From Bacillota bacterium (GTDB lineage: Bacteria; Bacillota_E; Symbiobacteriia; Symbiobacteriales; Symbiobacteriaceae), in contig QGVE01000018.1 in the NCBI GenBank assembly GCA_003242675.1, forward strand, positions 1 to 27,329: a stretch of 27,329 nt of DNA, in the 5' to 3' direction. The notes below the pieces were generated by a model. The model was not told the DNA's origin, ran no database searches, and was given only the letters and a program-made list of their open reading frames with translations. Position 1 is the first letter of the stretch; every line of letters starts with the position of its first letter. Of this stretch, positions 22,281-27,329 are shown piece by piece. The position numbers were made by a program, and so were the translations under genes.

Positions 22281-22661
22281 CTGCGGATCGACGTACCTAA
22301 ATGAATTACGCTGCGGCCTGCTGAGATCCTTTACGGTTATTTGCAAGTTCACTGCGTTGGGACCGGCTGGGCGAAGGACCCGCTGGTGACCACCGGACCT
22401 GGGGGTACCCCGCGGCTCGGGCCGGCGTCGGCGCGCGTGTCCGGGCGGTGCGGGGTGGTGCCTGTCGGTTGCGATATGCGCATGCGCTCGGTCAGGTTCG
22501 CCCCGGCGATGTTCCGTGGGGAACGCGTCCTGGGGTTTCTTGGGTGGCGGCCGCGCGGGCGTGCATCCCGGGCGGCCGTTTCGCGCGGCGACCATCCCAT
22601 GGGCCTGCCGCTCTACAAACCGGATTATCGGTGCGCTCCGCTCTAGCCGATTTGGTGCGAG
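22281..22661. other. Longest site-free gap of the array (381 bp), no gene seen
   Basis: Between the first and second sites there is no convincing coding sequence: frames are short, lack ribosome-binding sites and show no family motif. The left part (about 22295-22350) is relatively AT-rich and could carry a promoter for the DUF4446 gene, but I cannot identify -35/-10 elements with confidence. A degenerate palindrome lies at 22510-22525. Confidence 0.5.
22510..22525. repeat. Degenerate parS-like palindrome (probable decayed site)
   Basis: TGTTCCGTGGGGAACG keeps both outer arms (TGTTCC and GGAAC) but has four differences from the array consensus, three of them in the central ACGT. It lies in the longest gap and exactly 152 bp left of the next site, twice the preferred ~76-bp interval, which favours a decayed member over chance. 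Confidence 0.5.
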
Positions 22662-22894
22662 TGTTCCACGTGGAACACGTCGTTGCCGCGCCGGCCGGCG
22701 CATCGGTGCACTCGCTTTCAACATCACCCAGTACGCCAGTGTTCCACGTGGAACACTGCCTGCGGGTCGAGGTCTTCAGCAATTTCTTTGGCCGTAGGGG
22801 GCCGCAGGTGGAGTCGGCCCGTTGCATTGCTTGGAGGACGCAGCGAGCGCACAGCTGCCCGTTGGTTCGCGCCCCAGGCAGCAACCCGGGGGTG

Positions 22895-23544
22895 AGTTCC
22901 ACGTGGAACACGAAGGAGGAATGTCCAGCCGAACTGCCGCTGGGGCCCCGATGTGTTCGAGTCCGCAGGTGCGCTCGATGTGGGATGTTCCTGAGTCTGG
23001 AGGGCGCAGATCTCTTGCTGTTCCACGTGGAACACCGCGGACTGCTGAACCGAATTAGGCCCTGAGACACCAACAGGGCGTGCGCCAGGACGCTGTCCGG
23101 GTTGTTCCACGTGGAACTCTTCCTCATATAGTCCGTGCAGTAATAGGGTGGTCGATCTCCTGCCTCGAAGCGCCTCGGTGTTCCACGTGGAACAGTGCGC
23201 CACCGCTGAACTTCAGGTGCGTTCCCCTGATGTGGCCGGAAAGAGGTGTCGTGCGCTTCGGTGCCTCGGGGCGGTGGGGCCTTCAGCGCTGTTCCACGTA
23301 GAACACAGCAACTTGGAGAAGCCCACCAGACCGTTTCACCCTACAGCCAGGCCTGGGTGCCTTCGCCGGCATTTGCTCACCTCGCGGCCGCGGGCCGCTC
23401 TGTGGTGGCGCGGAGTACGCTAGCTGCGGCCCAGCAAGACGAATGGGGTCTTCACAGTGACGTGTTCCACGTGGAACTTTGCTCAAGAGTGGTGTGCCGT
23501 AATTAGGCCCTGCTGTGCGTAGTGCCGTCGTTCCATGTGGAACA
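22895..23544. repeat. Left cluster of variant parS sites
   Basis: Five of the seven sites in this stretch deviate: 22895 (first base A), 23103 and 23463 (last base T), 23290 (G11 to A), 23529 (first base C and C8 to T, the only site in the array with an altered ACGT core). Each keeps one intact 8-base half-site. The exact sites here are 23019 and 23179. Confidence 0.85.
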
Positions 23545-24991
23545 TTCGCTTAGGTCTTGCCCCCGCTCGATCTCTGGCGGGCCGCCGGGCCACCGCGGCT
23601 CCGAAGCCTGGCGCAACATCAGGTTTGATCCATCGCGGCTCCTTGTCAGCGCCGAAGGGACATGCCGGGGCCCTGGACGAGGGCCCCGGTCCGCCGTTTC
23701 GTCGCTTCCGCCTCCCCCATCGGTCGCCGTTTGTGTAGGCCCCGCCCACGCCGGGGATGTTCCACGTGGAACACCGTCGCGCACACAGGCAGCCCAGGTG
23801 GGGCGCATGTAGCCTTGGGCGTTGTCCAACAAGATCCGACGCCTTTACGTTGGTCGCCAAGCGGTCCCCGGCCTGTCGGTACGGCGCGGCTCACCGGACC
23901 GGCGGCCTGCAAGGGTTGTGTCCAAGCTGGCAGACTTCGGGGGCCTGATCACTGTTCCACGTGGAACACTTCCCCGTGAAGACCAGTGCGCCTCAGTGGA
24001 CCGACTGTTCCACGTGGAACATCTTGCATCGATCAGGCGGTCCTGCCGGCTGCACCGGCCAGGTCCCGCAGGCACTGAGACGAGGGACTTGCCCCCGCCT
24101 CCTCATCCTATCGCGCCGGTCGGCAACAGACGGGGGCACCCGCAAGCTTTCCTTTGAACGCCCTTCGTTGACCGACCGCTGGCTGCCCGACCTGTGCGAT
24201 GTTCCACGTGGAACACCCAGTCCGGGTGCGCCTGCGAGGCATTTCCCAGGCCGCCCTTCCCCGCGTGGACGCCTGTTCCACGTGGAACACTGCTCGAAGG
24301 CCTTTCGACTCACCAGCCGACAGACCTCTGCGTTGCGGCTCGCCTCTCGCACCTCTCTCTTCCACTTGGGAGGTCCCCTTGACGCAGTCCTTTCGCCACC
24401 TCGCTCGAGTCGGCGAGATCATCACACTGCCTTCCGGGCTGTTCCACGTGGAACACTACTACCCTGCCTTCGCACCTGTTCTTCAGGCTAGATGTTGCGC
24501 CTGGGCGGTAGCGCGGCGCTGTTCCGCGGAGGCTCCGGCATGATGTTCCACGTGGAACACTGCACTCGGTGTCCGCATCACTCCCTGCAGCCCAGCAGTC
24601 CAGAGCGGGCGATTCTACCACTGTTCCACGTGGAACACGACTCACAAACCAATCAACGGCCAGTCGCCTGAAACCGTGCCCGCAAGGCTCCACGTGTCAG
24701 GCCCCCGGGCGTGTGGGCCGCCGTTCGGCGGCTGCCCAAACGAACTGGAATACTTCCAGCACGTTTCGGCCCACTGTTCCACGTGGAACACAACCGTGAG
24801 ATGCTGCTCGCAGTAACTCACCTCGCCCTGACCGCTGCTCTTCATCTCAACGGGCTTCTGGAGGAGCTGCCTGCCAATCTTCCCTCTGCACTAGCGAGAT
24901 ACTGCGCCGCTGTTCCACGTGGAACATCGCTCTTCACGCGGTCTTCTCCTTATAGGTCGGTGACGGGCGGACTGGCGCCGGAGCAGAGCTG

Positions 24992-25610
24992 CGTTCCACG
25001 TAGAACACTGGTGCAAACTCAGCCTCATGGATGGTACCGTTGCCTCGGTGGTGCCGAGCGGCGTCACTGTTCCACGTGGAACATCGTCCCGCCCGAGGGC
25101 CGGTGCTCGGCATCCCAGGCAATTGGGCCACGAACAATGCAACACCACTCGCCGTGGCGAGACACATCCGGCGTGCACGACGCTCGTATTCCCCGACCCC
25201 ACCGGCCACTGCCATCCCCCTGTTCCGTTGCGCCCGCTGTTCCACGTGGAACACCGATATTGCGGCCGCCTTCGGGCCACTTCCGCGGCAACATGACCTG
25301 CGCCATATGCCTGCCACTGTTCCACGTGGAACACAGCTCCACATCCCGTCGACTCCTTTTAACAGCAGCCCGAAGTGCAGCGACTAACCCGACGCCCTGG
25401 TGAAGTCACACCATGACAGGGAGCACACTCAAGGTCGGCACCGGCTTCTGTTCTACGTGGAACATCGCCAGGACCCCAAGAACCTGACCACCGTGTACCA
25501 TACGTGACCCACGATCCGTGTACCACGTGGAACAGTTCGCCGATCGCGCCCAAAGCCCCGAACCCTCAGAAAGGCGCTGGCTTCATGAGCCAGATGTTCT
25601 ACGTGGAACA
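24992..25610. repeat. Central cluster of variant parS sites
   Basis: Variants at 24992 (first base C and G11 to A, the only site with neither half intact), 25449 and 25595 (C6 to T) and 25519 (T4 to A) are interspersed with exact sites at 25068, 25238 and 25318. C6-to-T and G11-to-A are the same change seen from opposite strands of the palindrome, so one position is the recurrent point of variation. Confidence 0.85.
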
Positions 25611-27101
25611 CTGCCGCCACGAGCCCCTCAACCTCTGCACAACGCGGACGGCCTGCAGGTCCACCGCGCCGTATGGCTCGCTTCCCACGGTGTTCCACGT
25701 GGAACATCTGGTTCAGGCACGCTACTCATTACACACCGCACACTGCGGGACAGGCTCTGTCTACAAGGTCCCTAGGCCACTCTACCGCAACCGCCAGGCG
25801 CAGACGGCAGAGACATCACAACACCGGCCGGCTAGCAGCCGGCTTCGCCGCGTTGTTTCACGCCACGCCCGCTCTACGCCAGCGGCGCGACAGGAGCACG
25901 TCAGGTGCGGCTTCGCGATGTTCCACGTGGAACACTCCGAACCAGTGCTGCCTCTTACCCTGAACTCTGCCGACCAGGCCCAATCCTTCGCCACTGATGT
26001 TCCACGTGGAACAGTGCCTCTTGCTCCGGTTCTCTTCTAGCACTCACCCAATCCGCCTCGCCAACCCCCCTCCACTGTTCCACGTGGAACACCACGACAC
26101 CGACCCGCCTGGCGCACCCGCCGCCTCACATGGGCCATGGTCCGGCCGTGTGCCAGCCCACCGCAGAGCAGATCTGCGGTCGGCTCAGGCGCCGTTCCTT
26201 CGCACGGGCAACCCAACTGGCCTGGTGTTCCACGTGGAACATCAGGTCTCTCCAGCCGATTCCCTTGCCACACCGCCCAACCCCGGCGCACCGCAACCGG
26301 CGAAGCAAGGGCCTGTCAACACACTCAACGACCGTGACCGCCACTCTCGCGCTAGTGCCACGGGCCCGCCCGTGTTCCACGTGGAACACACAGCCTCTAG
26401 ACGAATCCGCGCCTCTCCCCGCGGCCTCCCCGGGCAAATCGAAACTCTGGTCCAAACCGGACCGCTCCCCTCCCCTACCCGGCAAGACGTGTCTCCGAGT
26501 GCCGGGCATGGTGTTTCAGACGCCTTTCCCGCACCGCCGAGGGGCAGTGTTCCACGTGGAACAACGCCACACCGTGCTGGACAACCACTGTTCCACGTGG
26601 AACACATTCGCCAAGCACAGCCACAAGCGCCTTTCCGGAGGGGCCCCACCTTTCCTCGTCTCCTAGAACCCTATTTTCGGGGACGGTGCCGCTGTTCTCC
26701 GCAAGTGCTCATTCCCCACCAGGGTACAGGCACATCCACTGTTCCACGTGGAACATCTCGCCGCCACTCGACCCCATCACGCCCTGCGTGCTCTGTTCAC
26801 CACGCGCGGCGTTCCAGAGCGCCTCCCATCGGCCCGGCACCTGAGGCCGTCTCGGATGTTCCACGTGGAACATCAGTCGACTGCTTGGGAATGAGCCAAA
26901 ACCGCCACGCGACCGGCGAATCGCCCGCGCTGTTCCACGTGGAACATCAACCGTACACTCCATCGCTGACCGAGTTCACCCCTGACTGTCCTCCCGGTCA
27001 AGACAGCCCCGTTCACAAACCGCCGCCCACACGGGCGTGCCCGTGTTCCACGTGGAACATCGCCCCATCCTTCCAGAGTTGCCTACCCAGCCATGCTCAC
27101 A

Positions 27102-27246
27102 CGTTCCACGTGGAACACCCCGCAGCGGACGCTGTGTACATTCGTCCCACTCGCCCCACCGGCCCGAGTTCCACGTGGAACATCGTCCACCCCAGCACCA
27201 CGGGCTGTTCGGCCGCCTGAACACCCCCGCTGTTCTACGTGGAACA
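27102..27246. repeat. Right-end variant parS sites with short spacing
   Basis: The last three sites, 27102 (first base C), 27167 (first base A) and 27231 (C6 to T), are all variants and are spaced 65 and 64 bp, closer than the array average. No further site occurs in the remaining 83 bases, so the array may end here or continue outside the window. Confidence 0.85.
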
Positions 27247-27329
27247 CCCCGTCGCGCGCCGCATTCTGATAAGCACGTGCCGCGGCCGCCGACCACGGGC
27301 ATACCCTACCTTCCATCACCCCTCCGAGT

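Larger units (their letters stand above)
22265..27246. repeat. parS: Array of 42 parS-type palindromes (putative chromosomal ParB centromere)
   Basis: Forty-two 16-bp copies of TGTTCCACGTGGAACA or close variants lie in 5 kb with no convincing gene between them. Start positions: 22265, 22662, 22740, 22895, 23019, 23103, 23179, 23290, 23463, 23529, 23758, 23953, 24006, 24200, 24274, 24440, 24544, 24622, 24775, 24911, 24992, 25068, 25238, 25318, 25449, 25519, 25595, 25691, 25919, 25998, 26076, 26226, 26373, 26548, 26589, 26740, 26857, 26931, 27044, 27102, 27167, 27231. Thirty are exact. Mean spacing is 121 bp; the intervening sequences are not obviously repeated. The palindrome differs from canonical parS (TGTTTCACGTGAAACA) only at the symmetric positions 5 and 12. 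By family knowledge it should load CTP-bound ParB clamps for origin segregation and SMC loading. ParB is outside the window, so this assignment is from the site sequence and the neighbours yyaC and DUF4446. Confidence 0.9.

Noticed and set aside
22156..22281. N-terminal extension of the DUF4446 protein starting MFHVEH
   Set aside because: The first residues are a translation of the first palindrome; the GTG at 22155 has a ribosome-binding site and gives the family-typical start.
24358..24373. Possible additional decayed parS site
   Set aside because: Five mismatches including the core; not distinguishable from chance.
25854..25861. Canonical half-site TGTTTCAC within a long gap
   Set aside because: Only eight bases match and the other arm is absent; expected by chance in 5 kb at an appreciable rate.
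25997..27220. A 407-codon open frame on the plus strand
   Set aside because: It consists of parS palindromes read as FHVEH/VPRGT/STWN joined by proline-rich, C-rich spacer translation, lacks a family motif and ribosome-binding site, and overlaps similar frames on both strands.
22265..27246. CRISPR array
   Set aside because: Repeats are only 16 bp, perfect palindromes, irregularly spaced (41-397 bp), and no cas gene is present.
22265..27246. Noc-binding sites or an oriC with DnaA-box iterons
   Set aside because: The palindrome contains CACGTG with GTTCC arms, unlike the Noc site (ATTTCCCGGGAAAT) or TTATCCACA boxes, and no AT-rich unwinding element is visible.

Overview
The window looks like the left flank of a chromosome origin region in a GC-rich, spore-forming Firmicute. 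Base composition is strongly GC-rich, but gene order is Bacillus/Clostridium-like: wal two-component operon, rlmH, purA, dnaB, rplI, a DUF2232 gene, rpsR-ssb-rpsF, a DUF951 gene and yyaC. The sporulation genes yyaC and a LonC-type protease fit the same picture. Symbiobacterium is the obvious candidate genus (inference from composition plus synteny; no database search was possible).

Layout. Almost every gene is on the minus strand, as expected if a replication fork enters from the right. At 120-6747, read right to left, lies walR-walK-walH(yycH)-walI(yycI)-murA-rlmH: cell-wall stress signalling fused to the first committed step of peptidoglycan synthesis. At 6902-9771 are a YpiB-like protein, a LysM/G5/M23 envelope peptidase and a small membrane-anchored lytic transglycosylase. 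At 9879-10110 are tRNA-Gly(CCC) and tRNA-Thr(CGU) with a clear promoter and terminator. At 10170-11619 is purA with a sigma-A promoter and a PurR-type operator. At 11663-18696 is a dense replication/translation block (dnaB, lonC, rplI, DUF2232, rpsR, ssb, rpsF, DUF951, cvpA); rpsF has an RBS-sequestering leader. At 18740-22155 are a tail-anchored TPR protein, yyaC (the only plus-strand gene), a bactofilin overlapping an M23 peptidase gene, and a DUF4446 protein.

The outstanding feature is the last 5 kb. From 22265 to 27246 I see no gene. Instead there are 42 copies of a 16-bp palindrome, TGTTCCACGTGGAACA (30 perfect, 12 with one or two changes), about one per 121 bp. This is a parS-type site, the chromosomal ParB centromere (canonical TGTTTCACGTGAAACA). 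Known chromosomes generally scatter a few to about twenty parS sites over tens to hundreds of kb. Here they form one compact array, more like a plasmid centromere, next to genes (yyaC, DUF4446) that usually flank parAB. ParB itself is not in the window and probably lies just to the right. The array has further structure: preferred spacings near 76-80 bp and multiples, flanking-base preferences, and a flip of G/C strand bias partway through. Long apparent reading frames across it are artefacts of translating the palindrome.
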